Shown: positions 24,176-36,900, counted from the stretch's first letter. The stretch is DNA of 64,000 nt from Annona cherimola (GCA_030490835.1 CM059974.1:1743501-1807500), one strand, 5' to 3'. A program made the numbers and translations. The notes: generated by a model not told the origin, from the sequence alone.

Positions 24176-25167
24176 AAAGAAAGAAAAAAGGAAAGAAAAT
24201 TGGTGGATTGAAGAGGTTGAAACATGTCAGGTATCATAACGTGGGCTGGAGAAGAAGCCACTCGTGTCTATGATTGAATATAGAAGACTGGGTCTTTTCT
24301 CTTATGGGTGCATTTGCTTTTAACTGCATATTTTTGATGGATTTTTTTTTTTTTTGTTTCATCTTTCCTTGCTTGACATAAATGCTACTAGGCAGATGGG
24401 TTATAGAAGAAGGCAGTAACCAGCTTACATAGCATAATTTCCCGAATTCACTCCCCTCGCGTGCGCTACAATATGCTCTTTTTTCTTATCATAATTTGTT
24501 CACTTTGCTTGTGTTGCTGTGGGCTTGTTGTGGTCTGAAAGATCTGGCTTGTCTGCTTGTCATGTGAACAATCTGTCTTTAAGGCATTTTGATCGGTATT
24601 TGTTTTTGCAGTACGCTTATCATGTGCATAGGGTCTCCACCAACCTTACACAGATGTGGGAATCACCTCACAGAGAGGCCTCGATGAGCTAGGGAGGAAC
24701 GAAATTCTCTGTTTTTGACCTTTAAGATTGGGTTTATTCTCACCTAGCATGAGTAATTGCTAATGCTAGAAAAGTGAAATAGAAACAACCAATATGGGGT
24801 GTGATACGCTGATAGCCTGATACAGTTGATATTGATATCAGGCTGTGGTAGCAATTCCACTGTTCTTAAGATGGCATCTCTTGTATAATCATTTCGTAAC
24901 TAGGCCTCAGCAGAGCCTCAACAATTTTTCATATTCATTTAATTGCATCATATTACAAATTCGTTTAGAAGATCTTCCAAACACTTGCTCCCCATTCCTC
25001 TTTTCCTGTGAAAAAGGCGAAAAAAACTACAATATAATTTTCTTTTTGGTTCTCTCCCTGTCTGATGACCTCTGAGTCTGTCTTCATCTGGGGAAGACTG
25101 ATGTATAAATGACTTGTCTTTGTAACTTGCAGATTAGATTAATAAAGGAGACTATTTGGGTCTGAAG
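23450..25167 (+). promoter_or_regulatory. Promoter, 5'UTR and 5'UTR intron of the BOU-like gene
   Basis: 23500-23950 is distinctly CG- and CT-rich, like a plant core promoter and first untranslated exon. A splice acceptor at CTTGCAG (ending 25132) precedes a 35-base leader ending at the ATG, so a 5'UTR intron is likely. Its donor cannot be fixed. The interval includes a (GA)n run at 24133-24170. No protein-coding exon is convincing. Confidence 0.55.
24133..24170 (+). repeat. (GA)n microsatellite in the BOU 5' region
   Basis: About 19 GA units, probably in the 5'UTR intron. Confidence 0.9.
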
Positions 25168-26218
25168 ATGTCTGAAATAGCCAAAGATTTAACTGCTGGG
25201 ACTGTTGGTGGGGCAGCGCAGTTGATATGTGGGCACCCCTTTGACACCATCAAGGTCAAGCTCCAAAGCCAACCTGCTCCGCTCCCTGGTCAACCTCCCA
25301 AGTACAAAGGTGCCATAGATGCTGTTAAGCAAACAATTGCAGCAGAAGGCCCAGGGGGTCTGTATAAAGGTATGGGGGCCCCACTTGCCACAGTGGCGGC
25401 CTTCAATGCAGTCCTCTTCACTGCAAGAGGCCAGATGGAGTCGCTATTGAGGTCACAACCTGGAGCCCCACTTTCAGTCAGCCAGCAAATTGTCTGTGGA
25501 GCAGGTGCCGGAGTGGCTGTTTCCTTCCTAGCATGCCCAACTGAATTAATCAAGTGCAGGTTGCTTTGAAAGATTACTTCCTTCTATTCTTGCTATTACT
25601 AACCTTTTATGGGAAACCTTGATAAGTTAATCTAGTTTCTGCATTTCATGGTTTTGGTACAAAGATAAGTTGAATGATGATCTGCATTGTAATTCATTTA
25701 CATTGCAAAATTGCAGGTTACAGGCCCAGAGTGCTTTGGCAGACTCTGCTGCATCTGCTGGCGTTGTAAAATATGGTGGACCTATGGATGTAGCCAAGCA
25801 TGTTCTCAAGTGTGAAGGAGGTGTGAGGGGACTTTTTAAAGGCCTGGTTCCCACATTGGGACGTGAAGTCCCTGGAAACGCTCTGATGTTTGGCATTTAT
25901 GAAGCCACAAAACAGTCCTTGGCTGGCGGACGCGACACGTCAAATCTTGGCCGGGGTTCTTTGATTGTTGCTGGAGGATTGGCAGGTGCCTCTTTTTGGG
26001 CCTCAGTCTACCCTACTGATGTTGTAAAGAGTATGCTTCAAGTCGACGACTATAAGAACCCCAGGTTTTCCGGCTCTATTGACGCTTTCAAAAAGATCTT
26101 AGCATCAGAGGGTGTTAAAGGTCTCTACAGAGGCTTTGGCCCTGCAATGGCCCGAAGTGTCCCAGCAAATGCAGCCTGTTTCTTGGCATATGAGGTGACA
26201 AGATCAAGCTTGGGCTGA
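25168..26218 (+). CDS. BOU: Mitochondrial carnitine/acylcarnitine-carrier-like protein (BOU type)
   Basis: Inner-mitochondrial-membrane carrier of the SLC25 family. The Arabidopsis relative BOU is needed for photorespiration and seedling growth and has been linked to glutamate transport. Coding exons 25168-25559 and 25717-26218 (intron GT..AG inside codon 131) give 297 residues, the usual length. Three tandem repeats each carry the carrier signature: HPFDTIK at 23-29, CPTELIK at 123-129, YPTDVVK at 229-235, followed by G-rich helices. The ATG at 25168 is preferred because MSEIAKDLTAGTVGGAAQ matches the family start and lies 35 bases after a splice acceptor. No defects. It converges with the PFP alpha gene about 2.5 kb downstream. 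Confidence 0.95.
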
Positions 26219-26381
26219 GCTGCCCCTTAAGAGTTGCTCTCTGTCTGGTTTCTCTTACTTTTCCCCCTCTTCAGCCAGCCAGTTGCCCTTTTGTTTCATT
26301 TAAAACGCTAACCATTGGATGATTACTGTTACAAGCACCAGAAGATTGCTATGTAATGAACATCAACATTTTGAAGGCTGG

Positions 26382-26387
26382 AATAAA
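26382..26387 (+). terminator. Probable polyadenylation signal of the BOU-like gene
   Basis: AATAAA about 165 bases after the stop codon, followed by a T-rich stretch. Confidence 0.55.
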
Positions 26388-26869
26388 TCTATTTTTATTG
26401 CCATTTGCTCTCATTAGCTTGTCTTTTCATGCTTTTAGAATTTAAGTTATAATTGTCTGGTGATCTGCTGGAAGTCCAGCCTTATTAGGGGACTCTTTTA
26501 GTCTCCTTGACAGAGAAGATCTTGTAAACTAAAACAACATAAGACTTAGCCCAACGCACAATGAGCATTGATTCATGAACAATCTTATCGTAAGTCTAGC
26601 AAAGAAATCCTCAATGATTTTGACCTCTTTACATTATCTTTTAGGGTACTTATTTTTTGTTAGCTAGGGTTTAAGAATTTCAAGTGAAATCCAGGGGTTA
26701 AAATTTTAAACAGAAAAACTGTAATCCATGTGTCTGTCAATCACCTGAGAGCTGTCAAAGCATCTGGATTTATTTTATGGTATGCTAAATGATCTAAATT
26801 GAGATTTAAATTCATTGGGAATGCTTCTATGAAATCTCACTTTTATGTAACGCTTTCTATTTTGAATAT
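26388..26869. other. Intergenic, downstream of BOU
   Basis: No gene or clear repeat seen. Confidence 0.4.
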
Positions 26870-27099
26870 TTTAGTAGATGATAGAAAATCTACTCTATCT
26901 ATTATATTAAGCATCATTTATAGTATATTGAAAACTCTTTCACTTGTCTAGTGCTATTGTGCATAGGCCTCATCTACAAATGTATAATATCAATGTAATA
27001 AAATGATTTAATGTTAAATTTTAAAGTTGTATTTTCAGTATCCAAACTCTCTAAAATATCATTTCTATGTAGGTAACTGATTCTACAAATATTACTATA

Positions 27100-27158
<59 letters not shown>

Positions 27159-27747
27159 TCAACCGCAACGCAACTGCACCATAATAGTGGTGCAGTTGCG
27201 CCAAAATGGTCCTTACATGGTCACAAAATTATAATCTACTTCATCTATTGTATTTAGAATAATGTATTCTATTATTATATCAATTTTCATCCCAACCGGA
27301 TATGTGTATGGACCCCATTTGAAAATGGTACAAATTAAACGTAAAAAAATAGTTTAATGTAAATAACAACTTTAAAGTGATTTTTTTAACATGTAAACCA
27401 TTTTCTATAAAATTTATATATGGATAAATGATTGTATGAAATTTTATTGCATTTTAATATGTGTGGGGCCCAAAAATGGGCAAATGTACTGTTGTTCTAC
27501 TGCAGCGGCACTTATTAAAAAAACTAATTTAAAGTTGGTATTTACATCAAACTATTTTATTACGTTGAATTTGTATCATTTTCAGATGAGGTTCATACAC
27601 ATATCCGATTGGGATGAAAATTAATATGGTAATAGAATACATTATTCTAAATACAATGAGTGGAGTAGATTTTAATTTTATCATCATGTGGGGCCCATTT
27701 CAGCGCCACTGCACCGTAATTACAGTGCAATGACGCCATACTTGAAA

Positions 27748-27793
<46 letters not shown>

Positions 27794-27985
27794 GTATCAA
27801 GCATTTTCCCAATTTTGTACATAAATATATCTATATTTGAGTCAAGTGTGGCCCATGCACATATTTAATTTAGATAAAACTTGATCTCCTGAATAAACAA
27901 ATGATATAAAATACAATGACTGAATTGAATTTTCTATCAAGTATCAAAAACTTCAGATTTGAACAGGTTACATGAAACCGCTTCT
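26870..27985. mobile_element. Palindromic family E element split by a Micron-like insertion
   Basis: The left half (26870-27104, ATCTACAAATGTATAATATC, AACTCTCTAAAATATC) and right half (27794-27985, GGCCCATGCACATATTTAAT, GAATAAACAAATGATATAAA) join to match the uninterrupted copy at 39035-39450. The intervening 27105-27793 is a separate element bounded by TA/GA runs. Confidence 0.7.
27105..27793. mobile_element. Micron-like palindromic element in a TA repeat, about 690 bp
   Basis: Bounded by (TA)n(GA)n on the left and (TC)n(TA)n on the right, a mirror-image arrangement. The arms pair over long stretches: CAATTTTCATCCCAACCGG with CCGATTGGGATGAAAATT, and TGTATTTAGAATAATGTATT with AATACATTATTCTAAATACA. 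Terminal motifs GCAACTGCACCATAAT and CACTGCACCGTAATTA are shared with the copy near 41672. Confidence 0.75.
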
Positions 27986-28746
27986 ATGTAAACGGTTACA
28001 TAGAAGTGTGCCGGTAAATTCAATCATTTTGACATGCTCTCTTGTTTATCTATAAAATTATATCATAATTGTTATAAAATTATTAAGGACGGAGCTAAGT
28101 CTGATACGATGAATAATTTTCTTTGATCTGAGTTGGATTAGAAAGACCCATCAGCTGATCCAAATCTGGCTCAACTGGATTGAAATAAAATTAAATCTAA
28201 TCCACCTCTAACTTTCCTTCTAGGAATTGAGTTGGTGAGATATTTGCATTTGTATGGCATACAAAGTGAAAGACCTAGGAGCCTACTACCTTTCAATCGT
28301 GTTGCTTGAATTACGAATCATGCTGCATGTGCGAGGTTTAATGTGCTGCTGCTACAAGTAAGGGCACAAGGATCATGTAGGGTATGGGTATGTAAGCCTT
28401 GCTCTGTAGCTGGTTGGAGAAGTTTGGACAGTCTCTCGTCCTAAGAAGCCTGTACCATTAAGGCTTTTTTCCTTCAATTTCAAAACGGAATATGAACCAA
28501 AGGAAAAAATTTAGACAGAAGGTTACTTTGCCAGCTGGAGAAGAAGAAGAAAATGAGTGAAGAGAAAGAAAAGTGCATAGATCATCCCTTCAAATCCTGA
28601 ATACGCTTTCAAATGACAAGGCATTGATCACCAAAGCAAAACATTATTCCAGAAAAACAAAATTTTTCAGAGGGAAAGCTGCCTTTGGAATGAAAATGAA
28701 TTTTTTTTTTTTTTTCATGCCTGCAACGTTAACTTGACAACTGTGC
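27986..28746. other. Intergenic between the convergent BOU and PFP alpha genes
   Basis: Includes the 3'UTR of the - strand PFP alpha gene next to 28747 and a 16-base T run near 28710 (A run in the transcript sense). No gene. Confidence 0.4.
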
Positions 28747-31700
28747 TTACAACAGGATCTGGCCCTTTGATGGGGGAGAAGACATGAGGGTAAGTATGTC
28801 AATGACCGAGGCCATTGAGCTCAAGGCAGCCTTCAACACCTCCTGCGAACAACCCGGTTTCACTATTGATTTCACCTGGGTCAAAATACACACGGACAAC
28901 ACAGGAAATTTGAGAAAAGGACAGCCAAGAAAAGGACTAGTGCTGCACTTTTGCATTTTCCAACTTTTTGGTTAACAGACAGTGCGTGAAATAGGAACCA
29001 GGTTGGTGAAAATATATATACCTTGTCAAGGTAAACTTGCAAGTCCTTCACCCTTCCCATGTAGTCATGGTTCTCTGCACAAAGACTTATGGTCCTGCTA
29101 TCTGCACTAGGTCCCTCAAACTGAATGGGCCCCGGATTCCGGTAAAGATCATTCATCCAGAGTTGATCAGCACTTTGAACCAGGAATCTGTAAGCACCTC
29201 TGACACTTTATCTCGGAGATGTGGGAAATCACAATCATTTAAAAAAAATTTCAAATGGAAATTTGATGAAGGATCATTTCAGCCCATGATATGCAAAATC
29301 CAAACCATTTCATATGATGCACAAGGATCATGTGCAAAATCCAGACCTTTCGAGGCCATTCAATCATGAGGTGGGTAATTTCTTGATAACAGGTGAGACT
29401 CATTTATGGTAGCTCTGATTCTCACTCTTCTAGTTCATACAAATTCTTTGTATATGTACAACAAGTAACCATAAATGCAAATAAAGTTTCAAAACCATTT
29501 GCATGAATGAAAGTTTCAAACTAACACAAACTTTTGAGAAGGGGTAGATGGTATGCTCACTGGTATGGTTTTCCTTTCATGTCCACTGCAGCTGGAATGA
29601 TAGAAGGTTTTCCAACAGGGGATACCCAAGGACCCTGCTGCAATCGGTTGACGGACATCATTGCCTGCCATTCATTTCCATTAGAAATGCACACTTAGTC
29701 TCAACACCATCTTTATTATTTACCAAATGATGGACATACTGAAAAGTTTCATCAAATCTTAAAATCTCATTATCTATCCTGTTCCCAGACTGTGTGGCGA
29801 ATATCTAGGAGTAATACAGCTGAACTCTGGAGTCTCTTTGCAAATCGTTTTTGTTTTGTGGTGGTCAGGGACAGTAAATAAAGATTATTTAGGGCCTGGA
29901 AGCACTGTTTTGGAAGTAACATGTACAGAATCTTATGTGCCAATTAGCTTTGGAAAGTACTATTAAATGAAGCAAACTGAAATTGCTTCTCCATAAAAGT
30001 TCCACTCTGTTGGCTTGTAGTAAGTGAACTGCCCGGCCAAACGAAGCCTTAATGCTTGAATTTAAAACTGTTCTACACAATCAGCTCAAGTAAATTAGGT
30101 CAAGAAAATTGATTTGACATATGATTTGAAATATCTGGAGGAGGATATTAATTTGCAAGAAACAATTGATATCGTGTCTTTTATTTAGAAATTCCTTAGA
30201 TATTGGAAGTTATGTTTTAAGGTCTAGGTGTACTTAGCTGTATTAAATCATACATGCTGTTAAAAAAAATTTCTTATTGTCAAGAAAAATGGGTACAGAG
30301 ATTGTGTAGACACCGTTAATGGAGCACCGCCACAGCTCCATTTAGCAATGTCCTGTTTGAGGTTGGTCACTGTAGCCATATAACCATTGCATCCTGCTGA
30401 TAAAAGATGATAGCAGACATGGCCCAGAACCTGCATGTAATTTCTGGAGGAGTTATGCACCGAGTTTCAGAAGAATGCAAGACAAGTAATCGCAGAAATT
30501 CTTACATAAGCATAATCACAGTCGAATTTGGAAGGGAGTGAACCTCGAGCTTGATATCCAAAAAAATGGCAAATTGCATTGAATTTCTTCCCTTTGTAAG
30601 TACCGTTTTTCTGTAAGCATGTCAGTATTAGCAGAAACTAATACCAAAATAGAATCAAAGAATTATCTGCAATCAATGCAACTCAGATTCTTATCTTCTT
30701 TTTTTTAATAGCAAATGCAACTCAGATTCTTAATTTAGTCTCTCTGAAGTTATTGGACTATAAAAAAGGATAAGACCGTTGCAGAAATCTCCTGCACTTT
30801 TTGGTACCAAAAGAATGCAAGATCGGGCTCAATTGTCAGGCGGGTGACAGGAAGAAAATTTGGTCACTGGTTCAACTCACTTTACTCATACATGTGTTTC
30901 CTAGGTAATTGCACAGGCGTTCTCTTTCTGAAGCCCATTTGGAACTCGGGTAGATGTTATACAAATCCATCTTGCCTCTTTCATTTATACTGCATTGACT
31001 ATTTTTGTACTTGTGTTGGAATCTAACAAATGCCTTTGTGACTTTCTAAGAATTTGTGAATGTCATCTTTGCATGCCAACGTAAACAAAAGTCTACCATC
31101 AAATTGAGTAATTTGCTTTCGCTTACTTCCATCTGTATGAAATAATTGATTAATTGCCAGTGGGCTCTCAACTTACCTCCCGATTGTCCATCTCTGTCTC
31201 AACTAGCTGAGCCAGAAGCTTTTCTGTTTCAATCTGCAAATACAGAAGAAACATGGAAATTCAGTTGTTTTTCAATATTTAGGAATTTAACCCCGACCAT
31301 ATTTTCCACTGGTAAATACCTGAGACAACTGTGGGGAGTCATCTGATTCAGGTGGTAGAAGAAGCTGCATCACAATATTGCTGCCTCAGGACACGAGATA
31401 ATATAAGAGGAAAAATGTCCTAGAGGACAGATAACGAAAGTATATGCCCTGAAAACAGAATTGTTTGTTGAGTGCTTCGAAATTTGTGCTTTGTGAATTC
31501 TGTTCTTGGGTATAACTCCCATGATGTTTAAGATATACTCCTAAATTGTATGCAGCAATATTCACTACTACTGCGAATCGGGAACAAAATAATCACTAGC
31601 ACTGCTAGTTGTGAAAATTATTCTCACAAAACAGAACTTTTACTTGAGTTGATTGAATGGAAGAAAATTCCGTGTGGCCCAAGAATGGTGAAGGTGCCTT

Positions 31701-34700
31701 TTTTAAACCATAAAGAGGTAAGCTTTAAGAAAAGCTTTCCATGGAGGAAATCTATTAACATCAAATGGTGAAGGTGGCTTCTTTATATCATCAAATGGTA
31801 AGTTTTAGAAAGAAGAAAAGCTTTCCATGGAGGGGATTTATGGTAACCAGTTAAATCCCATCGCATGATGATCTATTTACCATCAAATAATCATGTTTAT
31901 CCTGTCTGATGGAAATGGAGACAAGAATTTTAGTTCATATTTGCATGAAAAGAATCCGGAAGACCTTGAAAGATATGGGCAGAAAAGTCCGTCTGAGCTT
32001 TGATTACCTCCTTCCTGATGAATGGTGGTAAGAACTCAAACAAAGCGGAAGCCCAAGGCGTCAATTGCGATGAAATTTTGTCATCAGTGACTCCCTTCTT
32101 TTGAAGAACTTGTATTTCCTGCAGTCCTCGTAATTTAGATAACAAGCAGAAAACAACAATATTTTTCCCACTGACGATGCAGGGAAAAGAAGATGACCAA
32201 AAATTTTCTAGTCATCGTTGCCCTACTGTGCCTCGTAAAATGTGTACCTAGAAGTATGTGCATGACATATATATACCTTCATGAGATTTGTCATGCGATC
32301 TTATAGAGACATTTAACCCATATATCAGGCCAATTGTCTGCCAATTTATCTACAAAGAGTTCACAAAAATCGAACGACATTAATGAACCTTGTTACCTGC
32401 AACAGTGCATGAACTTCAGGTATACTTCCAATAAGGCCCTCGGGTAAAATTATGACTCCATGATATTTCTCTGAAATAAGGAGAAATGAATTATGGTTCC
32501 TGTTGGTTCCCATCACTCATTTGTCCAAGGTTTCTTTTAGCAATAAAGAAGGGGAGCCAAAGCAGCAGCAGGACTAACCTTGTTCTGCCCTAGCTTGAAC
32601 CGCATCACAAATTCGTTTTGTTAAGTCAAAGAGCGTGAGCATTGAGGATGAAACCTCCTCGCCAAGAATGGCCTAACAGTACAATGCAGAGAACGTGTTT
32701 GTGATTTTTCAAGTGTATATACGGATCAATAAAAGCAGGCAGATGCCTTCAGCAAAAGAAACTAACCATGTTTGGATATGATTGGAGTGCACATTCCAAA
32801 GTGACGTGGGATGCCTTTCTTCCCATGAGTCGAATGAAATAATAATACTGGAAGGAGGAGCAAGAAATCAATGGGAATCAAAAGGAACTGATTGTGTTGT
32901 GTGTGCTTGTATTTTTACGTCGCATAGTTCACATTTAGATTCAATCATTATTGAAATAAAGTAGGAATACCAAATTGTAATTCCCTTGAATGTGTAAAAG
33001 ACTGAAGAGAAATAGAGAGCTGCAATTTGGAGGCTTCCTTATTATTAGGGATAGTCAAACATATGGCTTAGTTTCATCTCAATCTAAAAATTATAACTGC
33101 AGCCAAAACAAAGAAAAATATGAAAAAGAAAAAATGGCTGTCTGATGCTAAACCAATAGAATCAATTGAACATGTTTAGATAATGTTTGCTGGTACCTTT
33201 TCAGCAGAAAGAGCATCTGTGCATAGATTGCTGATGAGTTGAGCATTAACCTATTGATAGAATGGTCAGTCACCAATGCAGTAGTCATGAAATTTTCACT
33301 TCCAGATAGACAGCGTGAGACTGATCTATTTATCTCAACCATTAAATAGAGTGGCTCACTCAAGTATCTATCATGATATCATCTTCCATGAAGGTTAGAG
33401 ACAGATAAACATGAGGGTTAGTAAAGACCGTACCTTGCAAATAGTATCAAATCCCACATTTGTTTCTACAAACTCATTCTTCAGATCCCCATATAAGGTA
33501 ACAGGAACTCCGACCACCTAAAAGAATAAAATAATGTTTAGTATTTGATAGCAGCCTGGTTTTCTCGTGATTGGTGTAGTTTCTCCACCATCTAAATAAT
33601 TTAACCCACCCACATAACTAACCTGATCAGGAAAGCAAGAATTCGAAGGCTTTTTTGAGTTTTATGGGGATTTTTTTTTTTTTTCCAATCAGAATCATTA
33701 AGAAGACAAATTCCTCAAATGTAAAAAACTTCAAATCCATCTTTCAAAAATAAAATCCTAAAGGACCTTAGTTTTGCATTTTGCTTTAGCAAATGATTCA
33801 GCAAGTTGAGCTGCATCTGTGTTTGAGATGATGCCTGTAAGGAAAAAATAGAGAGAATACAAGAAAATGAGACTAAGAAAAAAAAAAGTATGAAAAATTT
33901 GAGAACAGACATTCAAATTTTCGATCAATTTCTATAAGTTTAATACTGCACCTCCCTTCATAAAAAATAAAATAAAATAAAATTTACTGCACCTCCTACA
34001 ATCACAAGCGCATCTAGGGTCAGTGCTTGGCATGTCTCCAGTGCCGCCTTAACATGCTCTGTTGTCCTTATCTGATCCTTCGTTCTCCCCAGCAGGTTAT
34101 AACCACCTTCACAAGAGCCATGAAAAATTTCAAGTTTCTTGTTGCTTGAAATTATTGATGATGCTTTTGAAGTAAGTTTCGTTCTGTTCTGAGGTCCCAA
34201 ACCATCAATTTCATCAAACACACAGCATAAGACTAAGAAACTCTTATCAAATACTTCTAGTTTCAAAGATATGGCCTGTTTCTCCAACTACACTAATTTT
34301 AGCAGCTATAAAATGCATATGATATAGAAACATTGTTTCCTGCCCCTGGAGATTTAGTATTAGCTGCATCAACACTTCATGACTAAACGCATCAAGTGCA
34401 GAGTGTTTACATTATATTCAAAGTTATAACAATGCAGAATCAAAACACCATGAACGTACACACTTCAAGGCAAACCTATAAGAACTGAAAGCTAGGATGA
34501 ACAACAGTATAACTACCTTTTGTATCGTAGACATTAGAGCAGTTCACATAACTTAAGTTAATTGGAAAAGAAGTTTTTTTTTTTTTTAAGGCTCATTGAC
34601 TTCGTTGGAGAAGAACTTGATACAATTGAAATGAGAAGGTTGGAGAGTATACCCTGATTGCGGTAAGAGGCAACAATTTCTTCTGTGAGCTCAATGGTCT

Positions 34701-36015
34701 TTTTTGCAAAGAGACCTTCTGTGCCACCTGTTTTAACAAGGGCAGAATCAACAAGTTCTCATACTATGACACTGAACAGAATTCATCCGAGAGGTATAAC
34801 TTGCTCATGCCAAGTAAGGAACTTTTTCATGACTTATTAAAGCTGTGTTAGAGCCATACCCAACTGAAGGGGAAGACTCACCACAAAATCCAAGCAATGT
34901 GCTTTTGGGATTGTGAGACTTGATAGCATCATAAAGCCCACAAACAACATTATGTCCTCCCGGAGTCTGGCGTCCACTGAACAGGATTCCAACTCTGGAC
35001 ATAGGCCATTTTTTAAGTGAGTACCAACCACACGATTTTGCCCGCTTTTAAGGAAGGCAACTGCTAACCACAACATTGAAACTGACTAAAATAAAACCAT
35101 CATTCAAGTCGAAAGATTCTGCAAATTAATCATCAGGAACAGGGTCTACACACTTCAATTTCAGCTGCATGAACTAAATTTCAATTTTTATGCTGGTCTT
35201 AGCTCCTCTCCATAGCTAGACTTTCTAGTGACTGTTACGCTGAATTTCTGAAAAATGCAGGATTCTGTTGTACGATTCCTTGAGTTTCTTCAATGCTCAT
35301 TATCTCTCAGGTTTAAACAATTTGTTGTGAAATGGGATATAAAGAAAGAAAAGTTAGAATCCATATTCAACTTATGAAAAGAAGCAAAATTCAAGTAACT
35401 GAAATTTGAATGGTGAGCTTTGCTTATGGATGTGCTGGAAAAGGATGTCAAGAAAGAGAATTGAACACAAACAAGAATCTTATACTTGACATCAATGATC
35501 GTATTGCATTTCCCAGGATCAACCTAGAATTGATCACAAGCATCATTCATGCAATTTCAATAGCAATCGAAGCTTCAACTGCTCCATTAAACAAGCCGGC
35601 AAGCAGTATATGAACATATGAATAGCATAATCTTGTTGTGTTTAGTACCTAACAAGTGGCATGTCTTTTCCAGCATGTTGATTAGCAGCTTCCTTGGGTG
35701 GATTGAGGAAATGAATCAGGGGTTGCCCATAAATCAGAGGAAACAATTGACTGACTGCCTGAGCATCGGAAGGATCTGCAGCAGAGGTGGCCTCACCCAA
35801 TTCAACACGCACTCCACTTCCCTGATAGAAGAGCAGCTGTTAGTCAGCTTATAGGAAAGTGGTTTTAATTCAGCCCAGATTCTGGCCGTTGGTAATCACG
35901 TCCAAAGCTCACATTGTAGTTTGTTTTCAGGGCAGTGTCTGAAATGCTTGAAGAAAGATCAGGTTGGAATGAATTAATGCAACATGTATTGAAACCAATG
36001 CGCACCCGATCCTCA

Positions 36016-36069
<54 letters not shown>

Positions 36070-36615
36070 TTCTGCTGAATTTCTTGAACAAAGATCCGAG
36101 TTATGTTGAACTGATGCACATGAGATGAAACTCGGACATAGCCAATGTCTAAATCGAGAAAATAAAGAGAGAAAATGGAGCTGAATTTCAGATTCCATTG
36201 AAATAATGCACATGAAATGAAATTCAGACATACCCATTTCCACAAGGGAATGAGAAAATTCACTATAATTTCTCAGAAGAAAGATTGCACCTAATGTTCA
36301 AGTGAGGAAAAGCAAGACACAGAAGATTCAAATATCGGATTGGATTGAACTCAATTCGCATGCATTTAAATAAAAAGAGAAAATACAGCACAATTCACCT
36401 GAATTTCTTCAAGGAAGATTGGATTTTGAATTGAATTTAAAGCACATGCAGTGAAATTCAGAGACACCCAAGTTTCAAATCAAGGAAAGAAAGCAGCAGA
36501 AAATTCAGCTGATGAAATGAGAGAAGAATACCTGAAGGCAAGGAGGGAGCTCCGTAACGTAAAGACTTCGGCTTTTCTGCAATGTGGATAGCTCCATCGC
36601 TGCCCCGAAATCCAT
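28747..36615 (-). CDS. PFP-ALPHA: Pyrophosphate--fructose 6-phosphate 1-phosphotransferase, alpha (regulatory) subunit
   Basis: Cytosolic; the alpha subunit pairs with the catalytic beta subunit to interconvert fructose 6-phosphate and fructose 1,6-bisphosphate with PPi. Nineteen exons on the - strand: 36615-36532, 35821-35649, 34994-34882, 34727-34653, 34106-33993, 33834-33767, 33517-33434, 33250-33197, 32847-32767, 32672-32579, 32470-32397, 32118-32008, 31364-31320, 31233-31177, 30610-30506, 30430-30314, 29664-29561, 29187-29022, 28875-28747. Frame is kept across all; the total is 615 residues, the family length. Alpha-type signatures: [11 protein letters not shown] (beta has GGQ), [46 protein letters not shown]. 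Catalytic-site residues of the beta type (GGDDS, PKTIDGD) are replaced (GGIISN, PVTLYGD), as expected for a non-catalytic subunit. The segment [13 protein letters not shown] is more diverged than usual. Confidence 0.94.
31685..31840. repeat. 80-bp tandem duplication in a PFP alpha intron
   Basis: ATGGTGAAGGTG at 31685 and again at 31765, each followed downstream by GAAAAGCTTTCCATGGAGG, inside the intron 31365-32007. Confidence 0.75.
35930..36515. repeat. Degenerate tandem array in PFP alpha intron 1
   Basis: About five imperfect units of roughly 110-120 bp, each with a TGAATTTCTT..AAAGAT part followed by ATGCACATG..GTGAAATTCAGACA-like sequence. Interrupted by a (GA)n run at 36019-36056. Confidence 0.6.
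36019..36056 (+). repeat. (GA)n microsatellite in PFP alpha intron 1
   Basis: About 19 GA units, then AAAGAGAGAGAG. Confidence 0.9.
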
Positions 36616-36638
36616 CTCTCTCTCTCTCTCTCTCTCTT
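36616..36638 (-). promoter_or_regulatory. GA repeat directly abutting the PFP alpha start codon
   Basis: On the - strand about ten GA dinucleotides run into the ATG (GAGAGAGATGG), so the whole -1 to -23 leader is GA repeat. GA repeats are bound by plant BPC/GAGA factors, a possible control site; the length is likely variable between individuals. Confidence 0.55.
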
Positions 36639-36900
36639 CCCCCGCAGCAATCACAACAAGCACACACAGGCAGGCAAGCAAGTGAAGAAGGAGAAACGAT
36701 TTGAAGTCTTGAGAACTGAAATCTCCAAATATCTTGCATTTGATTCGGGTTTCAAAGGTTTTTTTCGCGGGAGAATCGGGCGAAGACCGAGTTGCATGCT
36801 CTCCTCTTTTGAAGACGTTTACCGCACGTGCCAAGATTTTACCCACACAAGACCTACCACGGAACAATCCAGACCGTTCATTTAACATCTAACTGCATGG
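36639..36900 (-). promoter_or_regulatory. 5'UTR and proximal promoter of PFP alpha
   Basis: A comparatively GC-rich segment upstream of the GA tract. No obvious TATA box; no competing coding exon. Confidence 0.4.

Noticed and set aside
25156..25167. Four-residue extension of the BOU-like protein
   Set aside because: It would need a TTG start; the ATG at 25168 matches the family N-terminus.
28747..36615. PFP alpha as a pseudogene
   Set aside because: The stop codons seen in raw frames are in introns; all 19 exons join in frame with GT..AG borders to a full-length protein.
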